Position numbers and translations under genes: made by a program | Shown: positions 1 through 6,833 of the stretch, piece by piece | Numbering within the stretch: the stretch's first letter is position 1 | Layout of the letters: each line of letters begins with the position of its first letter | Notes under the pieces: generated by a model | Databases searched by the model: none | Told to the model about the DNA's origin: nothing | The model's input: the letters and a program-made list of their open reading frames with translations, nothing else | From: Thiobacillus sp. | Lineage (GTDB): Bacteria > Pseudomonadota > Gammaproteobacteria > Burkholderiales > Thiobacillaceae | Assembly: GCA_003510325.1 (NCBI GenBank) | Contig: DONB01000182.1 | Coordinates: 5,923-12,866 of the forward strand | DNA length: 6,944 nt | Direction of reading: 5' to 3'

Positions 1-719
1 CGGGCGGACTCAAGCCCATCCTGCACCCGCAGCGGGTCGCGCTGAAGGACCTGCTTGCGGTCGACGAGCAAAAACAGCGGGTGGATGCCAATACGCGCCA
101 GTTCGTCGCCGGCAAGCCCGCCAACAACGCGCTGCTGACCGGCGCGCGCGGCTGCGGCAAATCCTCGCTGGTGAAGGCGGTGCACGCCAAGTACGCCCCC
201 AAAGGGTTGCGCCTGATCGAGGTCGACAAGGCCGGGCTGCCGCAGCTACCCGACCTGTTCGAGTTGCTGGCGGAGGCCGATTACCGCTTCATCGTCTTCA
301 TCGACGACCTCACATTCGCCGAGCACGAGCCCGGCTACGCCAGCCTGAAGGCCGCACTCGACGGCTCGCTGGCGGGGCCGTCGGACAACGTGCTGATCTA
401 CGCGACCAGCAACCGCCGCCACCTGATGCCGGAATACATGGCGGAGAACCTGGAAACGCAATACCTCGGCGGCGAGGTGCATCCGGGCGAGGCGATCGAG
501 GAGAAGGTGTCGCTGTCCGACCGCTTCGGGCTGTGGGTCTCGTTCCATGCCATGGATCAGGACACCTATCTCGACATCGCGCGCCACTGGGCTGCGGCAC
601 TGGGCGCCCCCGCCGACGACGGCTTCGAACGCGCCGCGCTGCAGTGGTCGATGGGGCGCGGCGCACGCAACGGGCGGGTGGCGTGGCAGTTCGCACGCGA
701 CTGGGCAGGACGTCAATGA
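1..719 (+). CDS. DUF815-type AAA+ ATP-binding protein, 5'-truncated by the window edge
   Basis: This is the C-terminal 238 residues of a P-loop ATPase resembling the DUF815 (PF05673) family; the frame is open from base 3 and the true start lies upstream. In visible-residue numbering, a Walker A loop GARGCGKSS lies at about 47-55, a Walker B strand FIVFIDD at about 96-102, a sensor-1-like ATSNRRHL at about 134-141, and a DRFG segment at about 173-176 that could supply an AAA+ arginine. The GTG at base 81 is internal: the preceding codons read as good protein ([20 protein letters not shown]), so it should not be taken as the start. The cellular role of DUF815 proteins is not established; ATP binding is certain, a chaperone or remodelling role is only inferred. 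The stop overlaps the next start as ATGA (716-719), so it is probably translationally coupled to the MutT fusion. Confidence 0.9.
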   Translation, partial: GGLKPILHPQRVALKDLLAVDEQKQRVDANTRQFVAGKPANNALLTGARGCGKSSLVKAVHAKYAPKGLRLIEVDKAGLPQLPDLFELLAEADYRFIVFIDDLTFAEHEPGYASLKAALDGSLAGPSDNVLIYATSNRRHLMPEYMAENLETQYLGGEVHPGEAIEEKVSLSDRFGLWVSFHAMDQDTYLDIARHWAAALGAPADDGFERAALQWSMGRGARNGRVAWQFARDWAGRQ

Positions 720-1657
720 ATCAGGCGTCAGTGACCGAAGTCGTCGCCGCGGTGCTGACCCAGCCCGACGGCCGCGTGCTGCTGGCGCAGCGCCCACAAG
801 GCAAGGTCTACGCCGGCTACTGGGAATTCCCCGGCGGCAAGGTGGAGCCGGGCGAAACGCTGGAAGCTGCACTGGCACGCGAGCTGCACGAGGAACTCGG
901 CATCATGATCGAGCGCCCCTGCCGCTGGATCACTCGGGTGTTCGAATACCCGCACGCGACCGTGCGGCTGAATTTCTTCCGCGTGTTCGCGTGGCAGGGC
1001 GAGCCGCACCCGCACGAGGGGCAGGTCTTTTCCTGGCAGCGGCCCGACGCGGTCGAGGTCACGCCGCTCCTGCCGGCCAACTTTCCGATCCTGAAGGCGC
1101 TGTCGCTGCCGCCGGTGCTGGGCATTTCGCACGCCGAGTCGCTCGGCGTGGACACCTTTCTGGCGCGTCTGGACGTGGCGCTCGCCAATGGCCTGCAGCT
1201 AATCCAGCTGCGCGACAAGACGCTGCCGGAGGACGAACGCCTGGCGCTGGCGCGCGAGACCGTGCGTCGCGCCCATCTGCACGGCGCGCGCGTGCTGGTC
1301 AACGGCAGTCTGGAGCAGGCGCGTGCCGCCGCCGCCGACGGCGTGCACCTCGATGCCGTCGCCGCCGCCCAGATGGCGGCGCGCCCCGATTGCGGCTGGG
1401 TGGGGGTATCGTGCCACGATGCCGCTGAGCTGGCGCATGCCGCCGCTATCGGTGCCGACTATGCGCTGCTGTCGCCGGTGCTGCCCACGCAGACGCATCC
1501 GGGTGCCGCGACGCTGGGCTGGGAGACGTTTTCCGTCCTCGCAGCCGCCAGTCCGATTCCGGTGTATGGCCTCGGCGGGCTGGGGCGCGACGACGTGACG
1601 CTGGCGCAGTCGCATGGCGCGCATGGGGTCGCGCTGTTGCGGGGGGCATGGACATGA
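716..1657 (+). CDS. mutT: Bifunctional Nudix hydrolase (MutT, 8-oxo-dGTP diphosphatase) / ThiE-TenI-like protein
   Basis: A 313-residue two-domain protein. Residues 1 to about 130 form a MutT-like Nudix domain with a complete Nudix box at 41-63 (G41, E47, R55, E56, E59, E60, G62), preceded by YWEFPGGK. By family knowledge this hydrolyses 8-oxo-dGTP and so prevents A:T to C:G transversions. Residues about 135-313 form a TIM-barrel domain of the thiamine-phosphate synthase/TenI family (QLRDK 164-168, DGVHL 208-212, GVSCH 230-234, [11 protein letters not shown] 253-263, YGLGG 284-288). This domain arrangement is known in beta- and gammaproteobacteria. The second half lacks several ThiE active-site residues (see findings), so thiamine synthesis by it is doubtful. 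The ATG at 716 has an AGGA five bases upstream and shares ATGA with the preceding stop. An in-frame extension back to 533 would lie inside the upstream gene and is rejected. Confidence 0.94.
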   Translation: MNQASVTEVVAAVLTQPDGRVLLAQRPQGKVYAGYWEFPGGKVEPGETLEAALARELHEELGIMIERPCRWITRVFEYPHATVRLNFFRVFAWQGEPHPHEGQVFSWQRPDAVEVTPLLPANFPILKALSLPPVLGISHAESLGVDTFLARLDVALANGLQLIQLRDKTLPEDERLALARETVRRAHLHGARVLVNGSLEQARAAAADGVHLDAVAAAQMAARPDCGWVGVSCHDAAELAHAAAIGADYALLSPVLPTQTHPGAATLGWETFSVLAAASPIPVYGLGGLGRDDVTLAQSHGAHGVALLRGAWT

Positions 1658-2067
1658 GACAGGTCGTGGCGCCGCTCCTGCTGGTGATCGCGCTGGTGGC
1701 GATCGCCGTGGCCGGGTGGTGGCTGAAGCGCCCGGCCGAGGCGGTGGCCGTGAACTGCACCGATCCGCAGGCGGGCTGCGCGTTCAGCCATCGCGGCGCG
1801 CCGGCCCGTGTGCGCTTCTCCATGCAGCCCCTGCCGCTGGAGGCCTTCGAGCTCACCGTCACCGCGCCCCATGCCACGAAAATCAGCGCGGAATTCCAGA
1901 TGGTCGGGATGGACATGGGCTTCAACCGCTACGACCTCCGTCCCGCCGCTGGCGGCGCATTTGCTTCGAGCGTGACCCTGCCGGTGTGTGTCAGCGGGCG
2001 CCACGACTGGGTGCTCTATCTCGACCTGGACGGCATGCGCTACGCGCTGCCCTTCCGCAGCCGCTGA
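1654..2067 (+). CDS. Small membrane-anchored protein of unknown function with extracytoplasmic domain
   Basis: I do not recognise this protein with certainty. From the ATG at 1654 it has 137 residues: a short N-terminus, one hydrophobic segment at about 5-24 ending in WWLKR, then a roughly 110-residue domain that should lie outside the cytoplasmic membrane (anchor or uncleaved signal). The domain has three cysteines (35, 42 and 112), a Met-rich MVGMDMG stretch at 83-89, and alternating strand-like segments ([24 protein letters not shown]), suggesting a small beta-sandwich. A YtkA/FixH-like or metal-handling role is a guess. Two starts are possible: ATG 1648 (139 residues) and ATG 1654. I prefer 1654 because it forms an ATGA overlap with the mutT stop, as at the previous junction, and the GGGGGG at 1641-1646 is well spaced for it but too close for 1648. 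It is probably co-transcribed with the two genes upstream. Confidence 0.8.
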   Translation: MRQVVAPLLLVIALVAIAVAGWWLKRPAEAVAVNCTDPQAGCAFSHRGAPARVRFSMQPLPLEAFELTVTAPHATKISAEFQMVGMDMGFNRYDLRPAAGGAFASSVTLPVCVSGRHDWVLYLDLDGMRYALPFRSR

Positions 2068-2074
2068 AACCTGA

Positions 2075-2109
2075 CGGACACACAAGCATCACAATACGGG
2101 GCATATAAT
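2075..2109 (+). promoter_or_regulatory. Probable phoU promoter with weak Pho-box-like element
   Basis: A perfect -10 hexamer TATAAT lies at 2104-2109, 30 bases before the phoU GTG, in a short AT-richer gap between two coding regions. No convincing TTGACA -35 is present at 16-18 bases. Instead, bases 2075-2092 match the enterobacterial Pho-box consensus (two CTGTCA-type half-sites 11 bases apart) at 11 of 18 positions by hand count. The second half (TCAC at 2089-2092) matches better than the first, and the element sits 11 bases before the -10, close to where PhoB sites replace the -35. The -10 is well supported; PhoB control is only a suggestion, since 11 of 18 is weak. Confidence 0.5.
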
Positions 2110-2139
2110 TGAAAATGGATTACTGGAGAGGGCAACACC

Positions 2140-2841
2140 GTGCCAACTGAACATACCTACAAACAATTCGATGCCGAACTGGAAGCCGTGCGCGCCAGCG
2201 TGCTGAAAATGGGTGGCTTGGTCGAAGAACAGATCACCAACGCGATCGAAGCGCTGATCTCCGGCAACATGGATCTGGCCGACCGGGTGGATGCCAACGA
2301 CCACAACGTCAATGCGCTTGAAGTGGCGATCGACGAGGACTGCACCCACATCATCGCACGCCGCCAGCCGACCGCGTCCGACCTGCGCATGGTGATGATG
2401 GTGGTGAAGACCATCACCGATCTCGAGCGCATCGGCGACGAAGCCGCCAAGATCGCACGCATGGCGAAGCTGATCCACCAGGCCGAACGCATCAGCCTGC
2501 CACGCTTCTCCGAAGTCAAATACATGGCCGATCTGGTGCTCGACATGCTGAGGAAGGCGCTCGACGGCTTCGCCCGGCTGGACGCCACCAAGGCGGTGGA
2601 AATTGCGCGTCAGGACCAATCGGTGGACGAGGAATTCCGCCTCAACCTGCGCCACCTGATCACCTTCATGATGGAAGACCCGCGCACCATCTCGGTCTTC
2701 ATCGACATCCTGTTCGTCACCAAGGCAATCGAGCGCATGGGCGACCACGCCAAGAACATGTCGGAATACGTGGTCTACATGGTGAAGGGCAAGGACGTGC
2801 GCCACACCTCGCTGGAAGAGATCGAAAAGGAAGTCATGTAG
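2140..2841 (+). CDS. phoU: Phosphate signalling regulator PhoU
   Basis: A 233-residue cytoplasmic, all-helical protein of the usual PhoU length. Two homologous three-helix bundles are visible (about 10-115 and 120-220). Each carries the family's E(D)xxxD metal-binding motif: LERIGDEA at 95-102 with E96 and D100, and IERMGDHA at 197-204 with E198 and D202. By family knowledge PhoU binds metal ions at these motifs and couples the Pst phosphate transporter to the PhoR/PhoB two-component system, keeping the Pho regulon off when phosphate is plentiful. The start is GTG at 2140, supported by GGAGAG at 2125-2130 and by the usual short N-terminus (PTEHTYKQFDAEL). It has its own promoter and terminator and no pst genes on either side within the window, so here it behaves as a single-gene unit. 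Confidence 0.96.
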   Translation: MPTEHTYKQFDAELEAVRASVLKMGGLVEEQITNAIEALISGNMDLADRVDANDHNVNALEVAIDEDCTHIIARRQPTASDLRMVMMVVKTITDLERIGDEAAKIARMAKLIHQAERISLPRFSEVKYMADLVLDMLRKALDGFARLDATKAVEIARQDQSVDEEFRLNLRHLITFMMEDPRTISVFIDILFVTKAIERMGDHAKNMSEYVVYMVKGKDVRHTSLEEIEKEVM

Positions 2842-2859
2842 CTTTCGGCGGCACGAACG

Positions 2860-2891
2860 AAAACGGGCTCCTCAGGGAGCCCGTTTTGTTT
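2860..2891 (+). terminator. Rho-independent terminator after phoU, possibly bidirectional
   Basis: A perfect 12-base-pair inverted repeat, AAAACGGGCTCC (2860-2871) and GGAGCCCGTTTT (2876-2887), encloses a TCAG tetraloop and continues into TTTTGTTT. It starts 18 bases after the phoU stop. The opposite strand also reads the stem into a T-rich tail (TTTTCGTT), so it may also end transcripts arriving from the convergent yggX gene. Confidence 0.92.
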
Positions 2892-2986
2892 GCGGCCTGC
2901 CGTCTTTACCCGCAAGGGGTAGGCCGTGGTTGTAAAGCCGCTGTCCCAGGGGATACACCTTCGGATAAAGCGTCAACAACCATGCA
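2892..2986. other. Convergent intergenic gap with further inverted repeats
   Basis: This gap of about 95 bases between the phoU terminator and the yggX stop holds no gene. It contains CGGCCT (2893-2898) pairing with AGGCCG (2921-2926) around an inner ACCC/GGGT stem, and TGGTTGT (2927-2933) pairing with ACAACCA (2976-2982) around a 42-base loop. On the - strand these lie in the 3' region of the yggX transcript. They may simply be transcript-end structure; no T-tract follows either, so neither is a classical terminator. Confidence 0.4.
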
Positions 2987-3262
2987 CTACCTGGCAGGCG
3001 GCACGTAGCCCGCAGCCGCGTCGACATTGCCGCCACCGAAAAAGTAGCGCTCCATCTGCTCCATCAGGTAGCCCCGGGCCTGCGGGTCAGCCAGATTGAG
3101 ACGGTTCTCGTTGATCAGCATGGTCTGGTGGCGCTGCCAGCCGGCCCAGGCTTCCTTCGACACGTTCTCGAAAATCTTCTTGCCCAGATCGCCCGGCACC
3201 GGCTGGAAGGCCAGGCCTTCGGCTTCGCGCCCGAGCTTCACACAATTCACCATCCGCGTCAT
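2987..3262 (-). CDS. yggX: YggX family probable Fe(II)-trafficking / oxidative damage protection protein
   Basis: A 91-residue protein matching the small YggX family in length and along its whole sequence: [20 protein letters not shown] near the N-terminus, then [22 protein letters not shown], and [13 protein letters not shown] toward the C-terminus. The conserved family cysteine is present at position 7 (MTRMVNC). By family knowledge YggX is a cytoplasmic protein that protects iron-sulfur proteins from superoxide and helps keep labile iron out of damaging reactions. The start has a clear AGGAG six bases upstream. It follows the TPR gene after only 18 bases on the same strand, so the two probably share a transcript, and it converges on phoU. 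No SoxR/OxyR-type site is visible. Confidence 0.95.
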   Translation of the reverse strand: MTRMVNCVKLGREAEGLAFQPVPGDLGKKIFENVSKEAWAGWQRHQTMLINENRLNLADPQARGYLMEQMERYFFGGGNVDAAAGYVPPAR

Positions 3263-3280
3263 TTGCTGCTCCTGAAAAAT

Positions 3281-3616
3281 TCAATCGTCCGATTTTAACC
3301 CAAGCTGCTTTTCGATTCGCCTGGCGAATACCCCCATTTCCTTTGCGGCCTGCTTGTCGCCGCGCGCCTCTGCCACGACGACGCCCTGCCGGTAGGCATC
3401 CAGCGCTTCCTGCCAGGATTCGGAATCGGTGAGTGCCTTGCCGAGCAGCTTCCAGGCGGCGGAATATTTGGGATCGTGTTCGACCGCTCGGCGCAGATGT
3501 TCGGCCGCCTTGGCCGAGTCGCCTATCTTGAGATACTCGTTGCCGAGCGAAAAACGCAGCAGCGCGTTGTCGCGGCCGGCCGTCAGCATGGCTTCGAAAT
3601 TATCGATCGTGGACAT
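3281..3616 (-). CDS. Small tetratricopeptide repeat (TPR) protein
   Basis: A 111-residue soluble protein with two consecutive TPR-like 34-residue helix pairs at about 18-51 (LRFSLGNEYLKIGDSAKAAE... ending EHDPK) and 52-85 (AAWKLLGKAL... ending VVAEA). A charged C-terminal helix follows (GVFARRIEKQLGLKSDD). There is no signal peptide or membrane segment, so it is expected in the cytoplasm as a protein-protein adaptor; the partner is unknown. The ATG at 3614-3616 has AGGGG about five bases upstream. It is the first gene of a likely two-gene unit with yggX, 18 bases apart. Function beyond the TPR fold cannot be assigned. Confidence 0.85.
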   Translation of the reverse strand: MSTIDNFEAMLTAGRDNALLRFSLGNEYLKIGDSAKAAEHLRRAVEHDPKYSAAWKLLGKALTDSESWQEALDAYRQGVVVAEARGDKQAAKEMGVFARRIEKQLGLKSDD

Positions 3617-3762
3617 GAATCCCCTTCAAGAATCGTTGCGCGCAGGCCGTCAGCGGGGCGCACCCGGCACGCAGAAACCCGAATGTATACGGAATATGTG
3701 AGGATTTCGAGCACCGGATGCATTCCGACGGTGGCCACACTGCGGGTTGTCGGAGGGGATTT
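3617..3762 (-). promoter_or_regulatory. Gap between trkH and the TPR gene: hairpin and weak promoter candidate
   Basis: These 146 bases separate the last trkH from the TPR-yggX pair, all on the - strand. An inverted repeat TCCGAC/GTCGGA (3724-3729 with 3749-3754), whose loop contains the palindrome GTGGCCAC, lies just after the trkH stop; it lacks a T-tract and may only stabilise the 3' end. A TATACA hexamer on the - strand (complement of 3684-3689), about 70 bases before the TPR start, is the best -10 candidate, but no good -35 accompanies it. The gap length makes a separate promoter for TPR-yggX likely; its exact position is not established. Confidence 0.3.
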
Positions 3763-5220
3763 TTATTTTCTCCAGAACACCGGGGTAAGCACCACCAGCA
3801 AGGTGAAAAATTCCAGACGCCCGAGCAGCATCGCAAAACTGCATACCCAGGTCTGGAAATCGTTCAGCACGGCATAGGTACTCGCGGGGCCGACCTGCCC
3901 CAGGCCGGGGCCGGTGTTGTTGACCATGGCGACCACGGCGGTGAACGCGGTGAACACATCGAGGCCGGATGCCGACAACGCGAACGACAGCACGACGATC
4001 GACGCGACATAGATGAACAGGAAGGCCAGCACCGCGTAGGTGATCTTGTTGGGCACCGGCTGCTTGCCAATTTTGGTGTGGACCGTGGCATTGGGATGCA
4101 CCAGCTTGATGAGTTCGCGGTACACCTGCTTGTACAGCAGCATCGCGCGCAGCATCTTGATGCCGCCGCCGGTGGAGCCTGAACTGGCGATGAAGCTCGA
4201 CAGAAACAGCATCCACAACGGAGCAAAATACGGCCACACATTGTAGTCAGTCGTCGAAAATCCGAGTGTGGTGGCGACCGAAATGGTGTTGAATGCCGCG
4301 AAGCGCAGCGCTTCGGGAAAATCTAGATAAAAACCTTTGTACAGCAGATAAAACGTCAGCCCGAGGATACTGGTGGCAAGCACGCCCAGAAACCAGCGAA
4401 TTTCGGTATCGAAGCGATAGGCTATCAGGCTTCGCATGCGGAACGCCATGAAATGCGTGGAAAAGCTGATCGCCGCGATCAGCGCAAACAGCATGACGAT
4501 GATTTCCAGGGTCACCGAATCGAAATACGCCATGCTGGCGTCGTGCGAGGACATGCCGCCCAGGCTCATCACGCTGAAAGCGTGAACGAGTGCATCCACC
4601 CAGTTCATGCCGGCGAGCCACAGCGCCAGGATGCAGAATCCGGTGATGATGGCATAGACCAGCCACAGCCCCTTGGCAGTTTCCGCCATGCGCGGAGTGA
4701 GCTTGCTGTCCTTCATCGGCGTCGGCGTTTCTGCCTTGAACAACTGCCGGCCGCCGACTCCCAGCATCGGCAGTGCGGCAACCACCAGTACGATCACTCC
4801 CATGCCGCCGATCCAGTGCATCTGGGTGCGCCAGATGTTGATCGAGGGCGGCAGGCCGTCCAGCCCCGACAGCACCGTGGCGCCGGTGGCGGTCAGCCCC
4901 GACACCGCCTCGAAATAGGCGTCGGTGAAACTGAGGTCCGGCATATGGACGAGCAGGGGAATGGCCGAGAAGACCGGCAACACTGCCCAAATCAGCACCA
5001 CCAGCAGAAAACCGTCGCGGGTATGCAACTCTCGCTTGCCCCTGCGGGAGAACAGCCATAGCACCAGTCCGGACAGGAGCGTGGCGACAATCGCTTCGTC
5101 ATAAGCCTTGTGCGCGCCATCCTCAAGCACAAGCGACACCGCCAGCGGCAGCAGGAATGCCACCGAAAACAGCATCAGCACTTTCGACAGAATGTGGAGG
5201 ACAGGCAATATTTGCGACAT
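3763..5220 (-). CDS. trkH: TrkH family potassium uptake channel subunit (second, downstream copy)
   Basis: A 485-residue polytopic inner-membrane protein, the usual TrkH length, including the N-terminal two-helix D0 region that KtrB lacks. It has four membrane-pore loop-membrane units. The filter segments are TATGATV (110-116, G113), SLGGMSS (219-225), ATTLGFS (316-322, G320) and VNNTGPGL (433-440, G437). The intramembrane gate loop ASSGSTGGGIKM is at 345-356 and the conserved arginine is R468 in LLGRLE. By family knowledge a TrkH dimer forms the K+ pathway and a TrkA ring bound on the cytoplasmic face gates it in response to nucleotides. It lies 54 bases downstream of the other trkH on the same strand, so it is probably in the same transcript. 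No clear Shine-Dalgarno precedes the ATG at 5218-5220; the start is supported by alignment with the paralogue (PVLH at residues 6-9 in both). Confidence 0.96.
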   Translation of the reverse strand: MSQILPVLHILSKVLMLFSVAFLLPLAVSLVLEDGAHKAYDEAIVATLLSGLVLWLFSRRGKRELHTRDGFLLVVLIWAVLPVFSAIPLLVHMPDLSFTDAYFEAVSGLTATGATVLSGLDGLPPSINIWRTQMHWIGGMGVIVLVVAALPMLGVGGRQLFKAETPTPMKDSKLTPRMAETAKGLWLVYAIITGFCILALWLAGMNWVDALVHAFSVMSLGGMSSHDASMAYFDSVTLEIIVMLFALIAAISFSTHFMAFRMRSLIAYRFDTEIRWFLGVLATSILGLTFYLLYKGFYLDFPEALRFAAFNTISVATTLGFSTTDYNVWPYFAPLWMLFLSSFIASSGSTGGGIKMLRAMLLYKQVYRELIKLVHPNATVHTKIGKQPVPNKITYAVLAFLFIYVASIVVLSFALSASGLDVFTAFTAVVAMVNNTGPGLGQVGPASTYAVLNDFQTWVCSFAMLLGRLEFFTLLVVLTPVFWRK

Positions 5221-5274
5221 CGGGCGTTACGCATGGAGCGGTTTCGGTTAGCGCGATGTTACCAGCGCCGGCCT

Positions 5275-6732
5275 TCAGCCACGCCAGAAAGCGCGGGTGA
5301 ACAGCACGAATACGGTGAACAGCTCGAGCCGCCCCAGCAGCATGGTGAAGGCGAGCACCCATGTCTGGAAATCGCCGAGCCCTGCATAGTTCGTTCCCGG
5401 ACCCACCTCGTTAAGGCCGGGACCGGCGTTGTTGATGCAGGCAATGACGGCGGAAAACGCGCTGGTGAAATCAAGACCGCTGGCCAGCAGCACCAGGGTC
5501 ATCGTCACGATGGTGGCGATGTACATCATGACGAAGGCCTGGATCGCGAACACGATCTGGTTCGGCACGGCGTGGCCGCCGATCTTGACCGGCAGGCGTG
5601 CGGCGGGGTGCAGCTGACGCTCGAGTTCGCGCACGCCCTGGCGGAACATCAGCACCGCACGTATCATTTTCAGGCCGCCTCCGGTGGAGCCGGAACTCGC
5701 AGTGACGCAGCTCAGAAACAGCATCCACATCGGCGCGAAAATCGGCCAGTTGTTGAAGTCGGTGCTGGCAAAGCCGCAATCGGTGGCCAGCGACACCAGA
5801 TTGAAACTGACATGGCGCAAGGCCGTCAGATATTCCGGATACACGCCCGCCTGCCAGACATACAGGCTGATGCCGAGACAGCTTGCAATCACCAGACCAA
5901 GTACACCGCGGACCTCGGGATCGTGGCGGTAGGCCGTCAGGCTGCGCTGGCGGAAGGCCAGGAAATGCGTGACGAAATTCAGCGCGGCCAGCATCATGAA
6001 TACAATCAGTACGGCCTCGATCAGCGGCGAGTTGAAATAACCGACGCTGGCGTCGTGGGTGGAGAAACCGCCCAGGCTCAGCGCGGCGAAGGCGTGGCAG
6101 ATGGCGTCGAACCAGTCCATCCCGGCAAGCTTCAGTGCCACGACGCACAGGGCGGTAAGCGCCGCATACATTGCCCACAGCAGCTTGGCGGTGTCGGCGA
6201 TGCGCGGCGTGAGCTTGCTGTCCTTGATCGGGCCCGGCAGTTCGGCTTTCAGCAGCTGGCGCCCGCCGACGCCCAGCAGCGGCAGGATCGCCACCGCCAG
6301 CACGATGATGCCCATGCCGCCCAGCCATTGCAGCAGGTGCCGCCACAGGTTGAGCGAAGGCGGCAGGATATCGAGCCCGCTCATCACCGTGGCGCCGGTG
6401 GTGGTCATCGCGGAGAGGGTCTCGAAATAGGCGTCGGTAAAGCTCATGTCCGGCGCGTAGAGCATGAAGGGCAGGGTGGCGAAGGCCGGCAGGCCGGTCC
6501 ACACCAGCAGCACCAGCAGGAAACCGTCGCGCACCTTGAGCTCGCGGCGCCAGCGGCGACCGACCAGACACAGGACAAAGCCGGCGACCAACGTGACGGC
6601 GAAGGACTCGTCGAACGCATGCTGCGCGGCATCGTGCGCGAAAAAAGCCGTCGCCAGCGGCGCCAGCATGGTGAAGGAAAAAATCAGGATCACCAGACCG
6701 AGCACATGCAGAACAGGTGCGACACGGTGCAT
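5275..6732 (-). CDS. trkH: TrkH family potassium uptake channel subunit (first, trkA-proximal copy)
   Basis: An inner-membrane K+ pathway protein with the same architecture as its neighbour. The pore loops are TTTGATV (110-116), SLGGFST (219-225), ATDCGFA (316-322) and INNAGPGL (433-440). The gate loop ASSGSTGGGLKM (345-356) and R468 are conserved. Two starts are possible. The ATG at 6744 gives 489 residues; the ATG at 6732 gives 485 residues beginning MHRVAPVLHV. I chose 6732 because the protein then aligns with the second copy from first to last residue without a gap and starts at the same point as Escherichia coli TrkH (MHFRAIT, from memory). Neither start has a strong Shine-Dalgarno. The gene follows trkA after roughly 100 bases, so it is the more likely canonical TrkA partner. 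Nothing convincing as a promoter is visible in 6745-6833, which fits transcription from upstream of trkA. Confidence 0.95.
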   Translation of the reverse strand: MHRVAPVLHVLGLVILIFSFTMLAPLATAFFAHDAAQHAFDESFAVTLVAGFVLCLVGRRWRRELKVRDGFLLVLLVWTGLPAFATLPFMLYAPDMSFTDAYFETLSAMTTTGATVMSGLDILPPSLNLWRHLLQWLGGMGIIVLAVAILPLLGVGGRQLLKAELPGPIKDSKLTPRIADTAKLLWAMYAALTALCVVALKLAGMDWFDAICHAFAALSLGGFSTHDASVGYFNSPLIEAVLIVFMMLAALNFVTHFLAFRQRSLTAYRHDPEVRGVLGLVIASCLGISLYVWQAGVYPEYLTALRHVSFNLVSLATDCGFASTDFNNWPIFAPMWMLFLSCVTASSGSTGGGLKMIRAVLMFRQGVRELERQLHPAARLPVKIGGHAVPNQIVFAIQAFVMMYIATIVTMTLVLLASGLDFTSAFSAVIACINNAGPGLNEVGPGTNYAGLGDFQTWVLAFTMLLGRLELFTVFVLFTRAFWRG

Positions 6733-6833
6733 GGGGAGGCTCATTTCAGATTGAACTCACACGAAGGTCGCAAGGGTTGCGTGTCGTACGGCAAGATCCG
6801 GCAACGAAGTGTCCGTTTGGGCGCCGCCTGAAA

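Noticed and set aside
81..83. GTG at 81 as the start of the ATPase gene
   Set aside because: The same frame is open to the window edge and encodes plausible family sequence before it, so the gene is truncated by the window rather than starting here.
533..715. Upstream extension of the MutT fusion
   Set aside because: It would overlap the DUF815 gene by nearly 190 bases and is Arg-rich without homology; the ATG at 716 has a good ribosome-binding site and begins at the normal MutT N-terminus.
2089..2805. Open frame of 238 codons on the - strand opposite phoU, His/Val/Asp rich
   Set aside because: It is the mirror of PhoU codons; PhoU is unmistakable on the + strand with its own start signal and terminator.
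3087..3284. 65-codon - strand frame overlapping yggX
   Set aside because: It is a frame-shifted shadow of yggX and lacks a separate ribosome-binding site.
4453..5061. 202-codon + strand frame opposite the second trkH
   Set aside because: Same antisense His/Gln/Arg-rich composition as other shadows, with no domain features.
3763..5220. Assignment of the second copy as KtrB rather than TrkH
   Set aside because: Its 485-residue length, the N-terminal D0 helices and its close similarity to the trkA-adjacent copy fit TrkH better.
5110..6831. Open frame of 573 codons on the + strand opposite the first trkH
   Set aside because: It runs antisense to a clear TrkH gene, is full of Gln, His, Arg and Gly, has no hydrophobic core or recognisable domain, and is what GC-rich codon bias produces on the opposite strand.
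6745..6833. Promoter in the trkA-trkH gap
   Set aside because: Searching the - strand by eye gave no -35/-10 pair with acceptable spacing; only short, mutually exclusive hairpins (such as CGCAA/TTGCG) are visible.
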